The position numbers and the translations under genes were made by a program. This document shows, in pieces, positions 24,039-39,000 of a DNA stretch of 64,000 nucleotides (positions are counted from its first letter, which is position 1; each line of letters starts with the position of its first letter). This DNA is from Owenia fusiformis. Taxonomy: Eukaryota > Annelida > Polychaeta > Sabellida > Oweniidae. The stretch is from assembly GCA_903813345.2 (NCBI GenBank), contig CAIIXF020000012.1, positions 22,208,184-22,272,183 on the forward strand, written 5' to 3'. The notes beneath the pieces were generated by a model. That model saw only the letters and a list, made by a program, of their open reading frames with translations. It was not told the origin of the DNA and searched no databases.

Positions 24039-27000
24039 CTGTAACATCAAGAGCAATGATAAAGGTATGTTTTCAAGCAAACAATAAAACTCTCCTTTGC
24101 AGTTTCAGCCAACTTGAAAATTAGCAATTTACAACATTCAAGGCATGAGTTCCTTGTTTTTAACAAAGATAATCCCTGACATTTCACTGACCAATCTCAT
24201 TTTCCTTAACAAAGATAAATGGAATAACTGCAATATTTCAAAGTAATAATGGGAGTCTTGAAGAAGCCTTCATTAAAAAGGTATGCTTATAATCTAACTG
24301 CATCTCTTTGAAAAGTGTCAACAATGTACAAGTACATCTAAAGTAAAATAATGATCTTGTAACTTATTTTTCATCTATTTCATGTTTTCTTACCATCATT
24401 CTGTTCCATATCGGCCTCATTATCATCATCAGCAGCCTCGTTCTCATTTGTGACATTAATCTCATCATTAACTTCCTCATCTTCACTGCTCTCTATTATC
24501 CTAGCACCCTTAGAACGAGAAGTCTTGGGAGTGCTTGAGCTCCTGGATTTGTCATATGATACTGCAACACAAATATTAGGTTTTTGAAGGTTTTTATTAT
24601 ATTTTGACACTGGTCCAGGATCATTGAATGGTACCTCTCCACTACTTGTTGCACCTTTAACAAAGATAATTGGACTAACTGCAATATTTCGATGTAACAA
24701 TGGCAGTCTTGAAGAAGCCTTCAGTAATAAAACGTATGATTTGAAATCTTATTGTTCGACTCTTTGCAAAGTTTGTCAAATAATGATCTTGTAACTTGGC
24801 ATTATTTTTCACCTATTACATGTTTTCTTACCATCATTCTGTTCCATATCGGCCTCATTATCATCATCAGCAGCCTCGTTCTCATTTGTGACATTAATCT
24901 CATCATTTACTTCCTCATCTTCACTGCTCTCTATTATCCTAGCACCCTTAGAACGAGAAGTCTTGGGAGTGCTTGAGCTCCTGGATTTGTCATATGATAC
25001 TGCAACACATATATTAGGTTTTTCAAGGTTTTTATTTGATTCTTTCAATTTGGAAGATGAAAAAGAACAAAAAACTTCCCTTGTCCTGAAAGAAATAATA
25101 AAGAAGACCAGGTAAAGATATTTAGTCTATCAAATTCTAGACCAGCCAGACCCATTTTTATTTTGTCTTTAACCTCTTGACTACCTGGAGTGACGAGATT
25201 TCTCGTCACCTCAAAAATGACCCTGAAACCCAGTGACGAGAAAATCTGTCACAAAGATATTCACTAAAATTGCTCTTATTTGAACAATTTTCATCCAATT
25301 TGCACAAAAATTGTTTTAAAATGTGAAGAAATGATCTCTGCCGTCTAATATTACTAAAGATGTATAGGTATGTAGTAGAATGTCAAAAGGTGGCAAAAAT
25401 GAAAAATTCCCTGGTTTCAATCGATTTTAGAGCCTGGGATTCAAGAGGTTAAGTAATGCAATTACATATATATCTGGTATTACCTTCTTGTTCTGAAACT
25501 GCACCATCCTCCATGCTTCCATCATCTATAAAACTATCCATACTATCATCTTCATCATCAACTTCCACATCATCATTAATGAAATCATCAGCTTCATTTA
25601 CGCTTTCACTTTCTTCTGACTCATCATCGCTATTCTTTATCACTTCACCAAAGTTTCGAGAACAGCATAGACTTTTACGCCTAGGTGGTTTACTTGATTT
25701 TACAGGTGTGTTTTCTGTGGAGTCCATCACTATAGACGAACTTAACCAGTCTCTATCCTTCTCTGCATTCATTTTGTGGTCTTCGACAATATGGCGTAAA
25801 TCATCCATAGTTTTAGGTTGTTCATTTACCATATCACTCCCATTATCATTTTCACTATCCATATTATGATCCTCACTTTCATTCATGTCAATATCTTCAT
25901 CTGCCATATGATACTCTTCTATTGCACTTGTGTCTGACTCCTTTGCTTCATTGGGGTTCTCTGTATTTTCTGGGAAAAGTTGTTTTGCCATTTTGCAGTC
26001 CTCTGCATGTGGTGTTGTTGACACTAAAGGCCGTGTTGGATCAGGGGAGATAAGAATATCTTCTTGGACAATGTTTGGCGTTATAGTGTCTTTCTGATGG
26101 TGTTTTGATGACACTGGTGTGTGGGACAATACTGCAGATTTGGGAATATTGGGTAAAGCTGACCCTGGAGAATGGGGTAAAGCTGACCCTGGGGTATGGG
26201 GTAAATCTGAGCCTGGAGTAGCCAGATGGTTTTGTGTTTTGTGGTGTGGTGTAAAATGGTGTGGTAATGGAGAATCACTGGCAGATGTGTCTTGGATGCT
26301 TCTCTCATTAGCTGTACTATCATTTGCCAAGTTCTCAAACTGTAAAACAATTTGTTAAACAAAGTCAGTGTGGTTGTTTTGAGTAGATAAATAATAAATG
26401 TACTTAATTATTATCGATACATGTGTACATTGTAGAACTATTATACACAAACTTTGACTACCTATATTCTTTAATGCTTTACTGAAAGGCAGATTTAGGA
26501 TATTGTATCAAAAAGTGGATGGCTTCTGCATTCATCCACACAAAATGATAATGATCCTGTACATTGTATCAAATTAAGGACAGGATAAATTACCTTGTTA
26601 AGTTGGTCGTGTTGGTATTGTTGTTCACTCATAGCTAATGCTTTGGCCAACTGGGTTTGGTATTCCTTGTCCATATCTCCCTACAACAGTGTTACATGGT
26701 CATTTCCAATTAGACTTGACATGCTTGAGTTCTAATTTTGAAAACCAAATGATACAAGATGCAAGAAATGCTATTGCTGTGTCTTACAAGATTCTAAATA
26801 CAAATGACTTATTCCCATGAGATTTCAAACAATGTCTGCATGATTTGAAAGCTATTTTGAATTTCCAATTATGACCTAATGAGTGGCATCATTTCTACTC
26901 ACCTCTGCATCTTCCCCTTGTTCGATGTCCTCCATTGTGAGGTTAGCAGCTGTATTATTCATCTCCTCCTCTTGTGCAACAACATCCTTGTTTAGTTCTT

Positions 27001-30000
27001 CAGTCTCTTCATCATGATCACCAGACTCATCATGTTCAGTTGAGACCTCCTCTATACTATTATCTGTGTCATTGTCCAATGTTTCGTTAGTAAGGTCAAC
27101 CTCTGGAAGTATAATGGTATAATTTCAAAACTACTTCAAAATATTCACAAATGATAAAAATGAATCTCTTCATAATTAATCTGCTTTGCACTATAATATT
27201 TTCAACATCTGCTGAATATGCAATGCATTATGGGAGAAGCAGATACCTGGTGACTGAGGTTTTGGAGGCCTCCACTCACTGACACCAACTCCCCCACTTC
27301 CTCCAGGCCTTGGTCTGTCTGGGACACGACTGCTTTCACTGCCCTGACCTTCATTTAGCTCAGACTCTCTAGATATCAGATCTTGTGCTTTCTGAACCTG
27401 AAATACGTTGGGGAAGCATTTTTGTATTCAAACACCAAAATATGTTATACACTGAATATGAGTGACTTTGACAAAAGAAAAAGTTTCAAGTGACAGTCTT
27501 AGCCTAATGTGAACATGAGTTACCAAGAAACAGTTTATGCAAAAGTTTATAATGGCTTAAGTGAGAAACTTTGAACATAAAGAAACAGTTTCAGCAACAG
27601 TCTTAACCTGGCTTGAATATGAGTAACTTTGAAAATAAGAAACAGTTTAAGCAACAGTCACACCATGACTTGAATATGAGAGTGAGCATATTAGAAATTC
27701 CTAGCAATAGTCTTACCCTGGCTTGAATGTAGTCTGTTCCAGCTGTGAGGTCTTCATTGTCGCTATCTTCCTGTTGTACTTCTTTGGAGAACATCAGGTC
27801 ATGGTCAGAAACTCCATACATAGCTGTAAACATACAGAAAGCAATATACTATATTGGACTAATTGAAGTTGTCGATATTTCGGCATTGTCACTTCCACTG
27901 GGTCCAGAGACCCTGTGGCATAAAAGGTCAATTTGTTTCTCCCATTCATATGTGGCGGTTCATGGCCAAGTTACGTTACATGGCTTTGTTACGTGACAAA
28001 ATATTGAAAATGTCTATACTGACTGAATAAATATCGCATCATTAATTGGCGTGGATTAGAGTGGCGTCTCACAAAACGGAAAACTCAGGAGGAGCAATAT
28101 TGAAAGTGAACTCAGCTGGGTTTTATTTCATGTAACAGTGGTCGGTTAAATCGGGCAGATTTATCAAGGTGAGGACATCGAAACCTTGTGAATCAAGATG
28201 AAATTTCGTAATATCATAAACATTTGATTAATGAGTTGTAGGATTGTAGGTCCAAACTTTGGAAGGATCAAATGAAATACACTCAGTAATAGTATTCTTG
28301 GTGTATTTTTGTTATATTTGCAACATAATTGAAATATAAAAAATGATAATGCTTCAACACTGGGAACAAAATGTTTTGTAGCTTTAGTTAAAAACTTTTC
28401 AAGTGATACCCACTTTTTCTGCTTGCTTATTAAACATTATGAACATTTTAACGTAAAAGTATATACTTCATTGTTAATTAATACCAAAGCCTCTTCGTGT
28501 ATAAATACCATAAACAATACAGGAAACTGCATATAATTACATCATATTATTAATTATCTATTTGGATCAATAGGATTTGAGTTTTTCAAAATTTCTCTTT
28601 TATTCACTATACACAGTGTACAGTATACTCAAACTCACTCAAACTCAATACTCAAACTCATAGGAAATCCTATACTTGTGTGAGGGTGAAAAACAAATAA
28701 TTAAAAAAAAATAATGCATGTAATTAAATACTAAAATAGATCATGAAGGTAAAAATGAAAATGATGTTTTATATTTGAACAATTATTATAACCATTAACT
28801 TTTACATGCTATATGCTGTGAATAATGTGGGGATTTGTTTAGCTGCATAACAAATGGATACTAAAACATTATTAGTACGTGTATTAATAATAGAAAGTTG
28901 CAATAGCTATATACACTATAATATAAAATTGAAATTGACTTTTTCAGACTAAAATGTTATTGCATTGGAGAGCTTCTACTGATTTTATTAAACATTTTTT
29001 GCTTTTGGATGTTATAAAAGCTAGTTGTTGATGCTATTTTGATAAATGAACAGACACTCAGTTACACCTTTTCAGTTTATCCTTCATATTTTTAGTACCC
29101 CATACCCGTATACTTTGATGTAATGTAGTGCAATGCACATTCCCAAGATTGAGTTTGTTAATGGAATTTGGCATACATATTCAATCAGTTACTTTGTGAC
29201 AGCCCTCTCAACCAATACAGCTATATGATCTGTTTTGCAATATTGGATATACATTTGCAGTGCAGAGGGGAAGGAATAATTCTGTAGATCCACAATGTTT
29301 CTTTTCATGCCATTTGCTATATCGGAATCATTGTATCATGCAGTAAAAAGCCATTGAATGAGAGACATCTATCAGCGATGTGAGATTTTACAAACAAAGT
29401 GTCTTTAATATTCACTGGTATGAACAATGTTGAATTTATAATTCCTGAAGTGTTGGAATTAAAAGTATCACGAATATGGCATTTAACAAATAAATGATTA
29501 GTTTTATTACACTATTATCATGCTTCTATCATAACAACATTGTGTTTGAAATGACTCTCTCTATCTCTCTCTCTCTCTTGCAAACCAATTTCATACTTAC
29601 TCTCTATAAGTCTCGTTGAAGTGGTTGTTTTCTCTTGGAATATATCCAATCTAAGAGTGTACATGTTTGTATCCTCAATAATTCTTTCCTTATTCATAAC
29701 ATTTCACCATAACATTTTGCCAATGGGTTGTTTGTAAGGTTTATGGGATGTAACAATACAACACATAGTATCAATTATTGCAACATTTACATTTTAATGT
29801 CATTTCATAAAATTTCATGAAAATTACAGTATCACCATTACAACAAAGTTTAATAATAAGTGAAAGGCAAAAATGAGGCTGGCTGAGGCATATATCCTTG
29901 TGGTTGTGATTTTGGTAACATCAGCTGATGGGAAACCAAGGAGACAAAAGAGACAAAGTTCATGTGATATTCCCCCAACTGGAACTGCATGTAATAGACG

Positions 30001-33000
30001 CAATCCATGTCCAAACACATACAAGTGTCATAGGAAAACTAAAGAGTGTTACAAAGATGAGAGTTTCCCACCAGAGGGATGTATTACATATATCGATGAA
30101 TCAACATGTGCTCCATTTAAATGTGGCAGCGGAAAAGAATGTAATGACAGTTACATTTGTATCTCACAACCTAGGGGTACTTTCTCTGTTTGCTGCAATG
30201 ATTCTGTCTGCTATGATCGGTCAGGGAAACTTCATAGAAAATATGAAGGGGAATGGACAGAGTCAGACGGTTGCACTGTATGCACTTGTGAATCAAACAA
30301 CAATACTAAATGTAATAGCTCCAAATGTGAAATGCAATGTGGTATGTACTTTTGTCTGAAAATAATGTTTAATTTAATTGATTTTGATGCAAAATTAAGA
30401 AACTTTAATTCAAAACACCAATTTATTAATGGCAATCTATTTTAGGTAATTTCTCTGCATTTTCCCCATGCCCTATGTCCTCTGGTATGAAGCCATGTGG
30501 TAAAAAGATCCAGATAAGAAAATGCCAACATTTTGAAGGTGATATAACATCACAACGTAATGCTGAACTGAACGTGGTAATATGTCACCCTCAGCCCCCT
30601 GCCCAATGCCCACAACCAGGAGTTGCTTTAACAGAAAAAATCATGGACTTTGGCATTGATGTAATTGGAGGAGATGAGGTATATCCAATGTTTAATTATC
30701 GTTGGATGGTTCACATTTCTTATCTAGGCAGTGTTCATTGCAGTGGCACAGTCCTGAGTCTAAGACATATTTTAACAGCAGCCCATTGTTTTATTAACAG
30801 TGCAGGTTCCAAACTCAGCATTGATTTCATCAAAATGGCCATGCTTATAAAAACTGGTAAACATAATGTATTTGCTACTGAACCACCACTTGAACAAAAC
30901 CGGAAAATTCAAAGTGTAACAATTCATGATGATTTTAACGCAATTACTTTAGATAATGATATTGCGATTATCACACTTGATTCTCCACTTCAGTTTAACA
31001 ATCATACACATCCAATCAATCTCCCAACTGACACATTTGAACAGACAAGAAGACGGGTAAGGAAAGGTCTTTGTAGAGTCATAGGATGGGGAGCTACTGA
31101 TCCTTTAAGACTGAATCAAATGTCAGATGTTTTGATGCAAGTGGATATTAACCTTCAGAGAAATTGTACTCTTACACTAAATTCAGACCGAGAAAAAGTA
31201 ACAGACAATATGTTCTGTGCTAGTGCTAAAAATCCCAATAAGACCCATGGTTCTATCAGACTAGATTCTTGTTTTGGTGATTCTGGGGGACCTTTAATGT
31301 GCAAGGAGGGGGACAAATGGTACCAGCATGGCATAGTGAGTTGGGGTCCTAATTCATGTGGGGAACAATCTGGAGTATATGTCAAAATATCAAACTATTT
31401 AGATTGGATCAAAAGTGTAATTTCAACTCCTGGGGGCTGGGGAGAGTTCAGTGGATATTCACCGTGTTCAGTAGCATGTGGAGGTGGAACCCAGTCCAGG
31501 GTGAGAGTCTGTACAAACCCTGAACCCATTGGGAATGGTGAATGTGATGATTATAGCTTCAAGACAGCTGGTGGTGACTTTGTGCAGGTAGAAGATGTGG
31601 AATGCAACATGAACATGTGTGGTTGATCACATGAACTGCCAATCTGAACATAAAAGGAGCATATATCATTTAAATAATGTTCATGATAAAAGTGATGTCA
31701 TACTGGAAATAAAGAATATATACTGTTATTTAAATAACTTCAAAATTAGTTTGTTCAAATACTCATGATCCTTTGTATTTGTCCTTACATCTGTCCTGCA
31801 TCATGTACATGTATAGAGATTATATCGTTTATAATGGATGCGATAACAATGTTTTGCAAATACAAATGACAGCTCTCATCCTATACAGTTTGCCCATCAC
31901 AGTTTAATAATACACATAATGTCAAGCAATGAAAACCATTAATAACAAATAAATATCAGATCACAACAGCATTAATGCATTTTCGTATTTGTTAAATGGT
32001 ATAATTCATAATACTTTCTATTCAATCCTGTGTTTGAAATATCTCTGATCACACCTATTTCAAATAACATCTCTCATGATTTTGAGGGAACTGCTGATAT
32101 GCCTTGTATGTCTGCTCAATAAAAATTTTAAAGATGTGCCTTTTGACTTAATAATTTCTCCCTATTGTGTTATATTTTTTCTTAGTTGAAATCAAACAAC
32201 TGGAAAATTTTGTAAGCAACTGATTCTAAAGTTAATAGGAAGTTAACACTACAACATACTATCAGCTAATGCAATATATCTGTTTTATCATATTATAAAA
32301 AGGTCACAATTTCACATAAAGCAAGAACTGTTGATTATCTATAAAGCAAGCAAACGAAAAAATGAGGTTCACCGAGGCAACTTTAGCTTATATTTTTATG
32401 GCTTTGATATTGGTAACATCAATTGAAGGGAAAGGGAAGAAAGGGAGAAAGAAACCAAGAGTGAATATGAAATCTAAAACATGTGATAAGCACCCAACTG
32501 CAGTGTGTGAAATACACAATGATTGTCCAAACACATACAGATGTGACAAAAAAACTAAAGAGTGCTGCAGAGATAAAAGCTTTCCAAAGGAATGCAATCC
32601 TGAAATTGACATCTTCACTGGTGACCCTTATAAATGCAAAGGAGACAGCAGACCATGTAATCATGGCTATGTTTGCATCACACACCCAAAGGATTACTAC
32701 TCTGTGTGCTGTGAAGATTTCATCTGCTATGACAATTCAGGAAACATTCATAGAAAATATGAAGGAGAATGGACTGAGTCTGATGGCTGCACTGTATGTA
32801 CTTGTGAATCTGACCACATTCCCCTGTGTGATAGCTCTAAATGTGAAAATCAGTGTGGTATGTCATTTTCTGACATAGGATAACATTACGTTTGCCTTAA
32901 TTTGTAACTTGTTGTTATATAAAAACTTAAGTATGGATTAATATACTTGTCATTTCAATTTCAGATGAATTTTCTGAGTTTTCTACGTGCCCTATGTCAT

Positions 33001-36000
33001 CTGGTTTGAAGGCATGCGGTAAAAGGATCCAGATAAGAAAATGCAAAAATTCTGAGGCTGAACTGAAGATGGAAATGTGTCACCCCAAATCCCCTGCCCA
33101 ATGTCCACAACCAGGAGTTGCTTTAACAGAAAGGGTTGGCAAAGTGGGTATGCTTGTCCTGGGAGTACAGGTGAAACCAAGATTCAAATATCGATGGATG
33201 GTTTATTTTTCCTATAGGGGCAAAGTTCTTTGTGGTGGTACTATTCTCAGTCCAAGACATATTCTAACAGCAGCCCATTGTTTTATTAACAACAAACGTG
33301 CCAAGATTCCACTTGGTTTTATTGTAAACTACATCATAGTAAAAACTGGTAAACATAATATATCTATTGTAGAAACACCTCTTGAACAAAACATAAGAAT
33401 CAAAAATGTAACCATGCATGAAGGATTCAACTCAACTGATAATGATATTGCTATTGTTACTCTTAAAACACCCATTCAGTTTAACAACCACACACATCCA
33501 ATTAATCTCCCAAATGAACCCTTTGAAGACACAATACAGAGATTAAGGAGAGGTCTTTGTAGAGTCATAGGATGGGGGGCTACTAATGCTTCAGAGCTTA
33601 ATCAGAGGTCAGATGTTTTAATGCAGGCAGAGATTAACCTTCAGAGAAATTGTACTCTTAAATCACCATCAGACAGGAAAAAAGTAACAGACAATATGTT
33701 CTGTGCTAGTGCTAAAAATCCCAATAAGACCTATGGTTCTATCAGACTAGATTCATGTTTTGGTGATTCCGGGGGACCTTTAATGTGCAAGGAGGGGGAC
33801 AAATGGTACCAGCATGGCATAGTGAGTTGGGGTCCTAATTCATGTGGGGAACAATCTGGAGTTTATGTCAAAATATCAAACTATTTAGATTGGATCAAAA
33901 GTGCAATTTCAACTCCCGGGGGCTGGGGAGAGTTCAGTGGATATTCACCATGTTCAGAAGCATGTGGAGGTGGAACCAAGTCCAGGGTGAGAGTCTGTAC
34001 AAACCCTGAACCTATTGGGAATGGTGAATGTCCTGATTATAGCTTTAAGACAACTGGTGGTGACTTTGTGCAAATAGAAGAGATAGAATGCAACATTAAA
34101 CCATGTGGTTAATTAAAAGAACAGTTTGAGCAATTTGTAACATTTGTTAACTTTAGAGAGTTTAAAATTAAAAAATAAATTTCTTGTTATGTAAATCAAA
34201 ACAGTTTATTATGTTATTGGAATGGTAAACAATTTTATATCATCGATCAACGAGGCATTAACATGCAAAACATCAGTATCACCCCCTATCACACCAAGTG
34301 CCACCAAAAGAGTTGATCCGACTATAACAATATGTCACCACTTGTGGTGATGACATAATGAATATTGTTTATCATGAAGTGAAAGAACAAATACCATATT
34401 CTCTTTATTAAACGCACAATGACTCTCCCAAATTCTCCTTTAGAAGATGTCTCAAATAACAACATTCTAAAAGTAAACATATGCACAGGCTGGTATCGAA
34501 AGATTTGTCCGCTGTGACGGAGCATGCTATTTTTCTTAAAAACACTAAGAACGCTTCACGATTTATTTTTTAACTCATATGTTTCGTTATATCAAAGATA
34601 ATTACTTACTCCATGCAATGGATATATCATTTGCGTGTAACCTTCACTTCTGTTTGAAGTCCAATAACGCTAGGAGTAAAATCTATTGAAAACGGCGCCA
34701 GAGTATCAAACTCTAAAATGTACCATTTATTTTTTAACTTTTTAATGGTATGATATAGTGACACGATAATATTAACATATGTTTTCAGCATAACTCTGAA
34801 TGTATTAATGAGATATTAATGAATTGGGTCTTTTTAATTTTTTTATAAAAAATAAAATTAATATTTTTTGTCCGCTGTGACGGAGCATTTTCACAGTTCA
34901 CATTTGCAACTGCTCCGTCACAGCGGACAAAAAAATTAAACATTATTTTTTATAAAAGAATTAAAAAGACCAAATACATCAACATCTCATTTATACCTTC
35001 ATAGTTATGCTGAAACCATGTGTAAATATTATTGTGTCACTATATCATGCCATTAGAAAGTTAAACAAGAAATGGTACATTTTGGAGTATGATACTCCAG
35101 CGCCATTTTCAATAGCTTTTCTACCCAGCGTAATTGGACTTCAAACAGAAGTGAAAGTTACCCGCAAATGATCTATCCATTGCATGGAGTAAGTAATTTT
35201 GTATGGTATAACGAAACATATGAGTTAAAAAATAAATCGTGAAATATTCTTAGTGTTTTTATGAAAAATAGCATGCTCCGTCACAGCGGACAAATATTTC
35301 GATACCAGCCTGTGATATGGGCATTAATAGAGTTAAACATGAATTTCCTCCATTAAAACTCAATCAAGTTCAACTCGATAATAGTATTTCATACCTTAAT
35401 ATATTCCCCATGTTTTATCAATCAGTTGTATCTGTTTTATTGGGTGAATTGACATATATGCTCATGCTCTGAGTGAGAGCCACCATTTTGGTAATATCTG
35501 GTATAACTTGAGTCAATATCTTGTGATTTAACAAGTAATTTGTTAAATCTGGTTTATATCACAGAGAACGATGTCTGTCCTACCAGCCCAATTAAAAGTC
35601 TGTTGACAGATCCAATTAGGCCGGGACAATAACTTATCTTAATGATATACCACCTGTCCTGTAGTAGTTTGGTTTACACAGTTTCAGCTTTGCATCTTGA
35701 GGAAGTCGGACGCTTACCCGCCCCCACCCCTTCGCCCCCTTAATAGGGGGTATCGGGTGGCCTGGATTTCGGAGGCGGCTATCTATCTCAGCACTCGGTC
35801 CCCTATGGGCTCTATCTTATCCCAAAGATTAATGATTATATAAGGTTGCATAATCATGATTTTGCGCTGTCATTACGTAACATTATCTCATGATTACGTA
35901 ATCGTTTCTTTGGTATACAATTACGCAAACTCTGATCGATAGATAGCCGTCTCCCCATGCCAAAAAAGGTTAAATTGTAATATGTTATATTTTATGTAAT

Positions 36001-39000
36001 AAAATCTATAAAAACGTACACATGTTCTATGGATATAAATACTGTAACTATATAATATAAATAATTTTTCAAGATATGAAAGGTAAAATATATGGAATTA
36101 ATAATTTATGTTATTGACTTAAAATTGAAAACTCCTACTCAGCAACATGACATTTATCAACTTAACCTACTGAATAAATAAAAATATAATAAATAAGTAG
36201 TTTCATCTTGATTAATGCTACATGCACCTACCATATCACTCCTAAATCAAAAATACCTTTGGTCATTCACATTTCATGTAATTTCTCTCAAGATTTTAAA
36301 TTGACTGCCTGTTTTCAAGCAATGCCTTGATAATCTAGAGGGAACCCTATTTTTGACCTGTCTTTCATCTAATCCTGACTTAAAAAGAAATACTGTTGAA
36401 AACATATGCATGTGAAATTTTCCAAGAGTTATGAGCTCAGTTGACAGGATTTAACCAGGTACTGTTTGCAATGTGTGCAATTTATATGAATTAATATACA
36501 GCAGTGGAGTTTGATTTAAGCAGGAAACAAATGGAAGCAAAGATGAGCCTTGTTGGGGTGACTCTCGCTTATATTCTTGTTACTTTGATACTGATTACAC
36601 CAATTGAAGGTGGGGGAAAAAGGTGCGCTATAAATCACCCGAATGCTACTGGGTGCGCTATAAAGCACCCAATTGCTACTGGATGTAACAAACGCAATCC
36701 ATGTCCAAACACATATTTGTGTCGTAAAAAGACTGGTGAGTGTTGTATAGATAAGAAGTTTCCAGCTGGATGCATTCCTCTAATTGATAATTCAACATGT
36801 GTACCATACAAATGCAGAGGAGGCGGCAGTATACGATGTCCCTCGGGGTATGTCTGTATCTCAGATGCTAAAAATCGCTATACAGTATGCTGCGAGGACT
36901 GCATTTGCTTTGACAAATCAGGAAACATACATAGGAAATATGAAGGAGAATGGACTGAGGCTGATAACTGTACTGTATGTACTTGCGAATCTAGAAACAA
37001 TACCAAATGTGATGACTCAACATGTGAAAACCAATGTGGTATGTAACTTCAAAATACAATAAAATTAAGAGACATGTATATCATTTACTAAGGAATAAAA
37101 ACCAACATATAACAGGATTTCAGTTTAAGTTTCCTTTACTTTTAACAATATATACCGGTAATCCATTTAAAAACGTGTTGACAAGTGGCACTTACATTAC
37201 AACATTACATACAATTCACTCTTTGTATACTTAAACAGCATACCTTTCCTGTTTTGGGCCTTCATTTTAATACCCATCTTTTCTTCAATGGGTTGTTGAT
37301 CAACGTCAAATGAAATTATTCATGTCTAATAAATAATAAAGTGTAATTATTTCATTTCATTTTTAGGTAATTTTTCTCTATTTTCACCATGCCCATCGTC
37401 TTGTGGAAAACAGATCCGAATGAGAAAATGCAAAAATTCCAGGAATGATCTTGTATCACAACGTAATGCTGAACTGAACATGCGTATCTGTCATCCCCAG
37501 TCCCCTGCCCAATGCCCACGCCCAGGGGTGGCTATAACAGATGCAGGTACAATCACAATAGGGGGAACTGTGGTATATCCTCCCTTCAATTATCGTTGGA
37601 TGGTTCACATTTCATGGTTCGGTAAAGTTCATTGTGGTGGCACAATTCTTAGTCCAAGACATATTCTAACAGCAGCCCACTGTTTTAAAAATTTCCCAAT
37701 TAATTTCATCAAATTGGTCATGCTTATAAAAACTGGTAAACATAATGTATCAGCTACTGAACCACCACTTGAACAAAACCGAACAATTCAAAGTGTAACA
37801 ATACATACTGCTTTTAACCCAATTACTTTAGATAATGATATTGCTATTATCACACTTGATTCTCCACTTCAGTTTAACAATCATACACATCCAATCAATC
37901 TCCCAACTGACACATTTGAAGATTCAAGAAGGAAAATAAAGAAGGGTTTATGTAAAGTTCTAGGATGGGGAGCAACTGATGCTTCAAGTCTGGGCCAGAT
38001 GGCAGATGTTTTAAATGAGGTTAACATCAATCTTCAAAGAAAGAACTGTACCCTTAAATTATTATCAGACAGAGAAAAGGTGACAGACAATATGTTCTGC
38101 GCCACTGCTTTAAACCCTAATAAGACCTATGGGTCATTGAGATTGGATTCTTGTTTTGGGGACTCTGGGGGACCTTTGATGTGCCGTCAGGGGGATAAAT
38201 GGTACCAGTATGGCATAGTGAGTTGGGGTCCTGATTCATGTGGGGAACAATCTGGGGTATACGTCAAAATATCAAACTATTTAGATTGGATCAAAAGTGA
38301 AATTTCAACTCCTGGGGGCTGGGGAAATTTCAGTGGATATTCACCATGTTCAGTAGCATGTGGAGGAGGAACCAAGTCCAGGGTGAGAGTATGTACAGAC
38401 CCTGAACCCATTGGGAATGGTGAATGTCCTGGCTATAGCTTTAAGACAGCTGGTGGTAACTTTGTGCAGGTAGAAGATGTGGAATGCAACACAAACGCGT
38501 GTGGTTGATTCCCATAATTGGCAGTCTGAGAATGAAATCTGAACATGGATAATTGAATATATTATGATTCTGATGAAATCACTTGAAATATATTAATCTA
38601 TTGAAATTCAAAAAAGTTTATTGTGTTAGTTGTTTGTTATGCAATAATTTCATTCATAATTCCACATACTTAATCATAAGAGAAAAAATATAACACCAAG
38701 TGATGATAAGCGCCTCATTATTTCTGACACTTCATATAAAAAGTCTTTAAGATTAATGAGATGTTGAATAATGATCAATCCAATCATGGGCAGTGTCACT
38801 CCAAGTAGCAAACATTTTCTGTGCAACCCTTCACCATTAATCTATTCATGTGTACTAACCAGACTTCATTATACTGTGAGTTTCCTCAGTGATCATAGCT
38901 AAGATTTGGGGCTATATTATTAGCGAATGTGGCTGTAAGATCACACCGGAATAGCCTGACAATGGTAAAGTCAGATACCGTTGTCACAAATGGCAGACAT

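Noticed and set aside
23891-24124. Plus-strand Ser-rich protein frame (and similar at 24888-25115 and 25456-25869)
   Set aside because: It is the antisense of Glu/Asp-rich helicase exons on the minus strand, which have proper splice sites and phases.
34321-34360. ACTTGTGGTGATGAC palindrome-like motif shared with about 23711
   Set aside because: Two short occurrences only, imperfect symmetry, and no further context; probably a fragment of a dispersed repeat.
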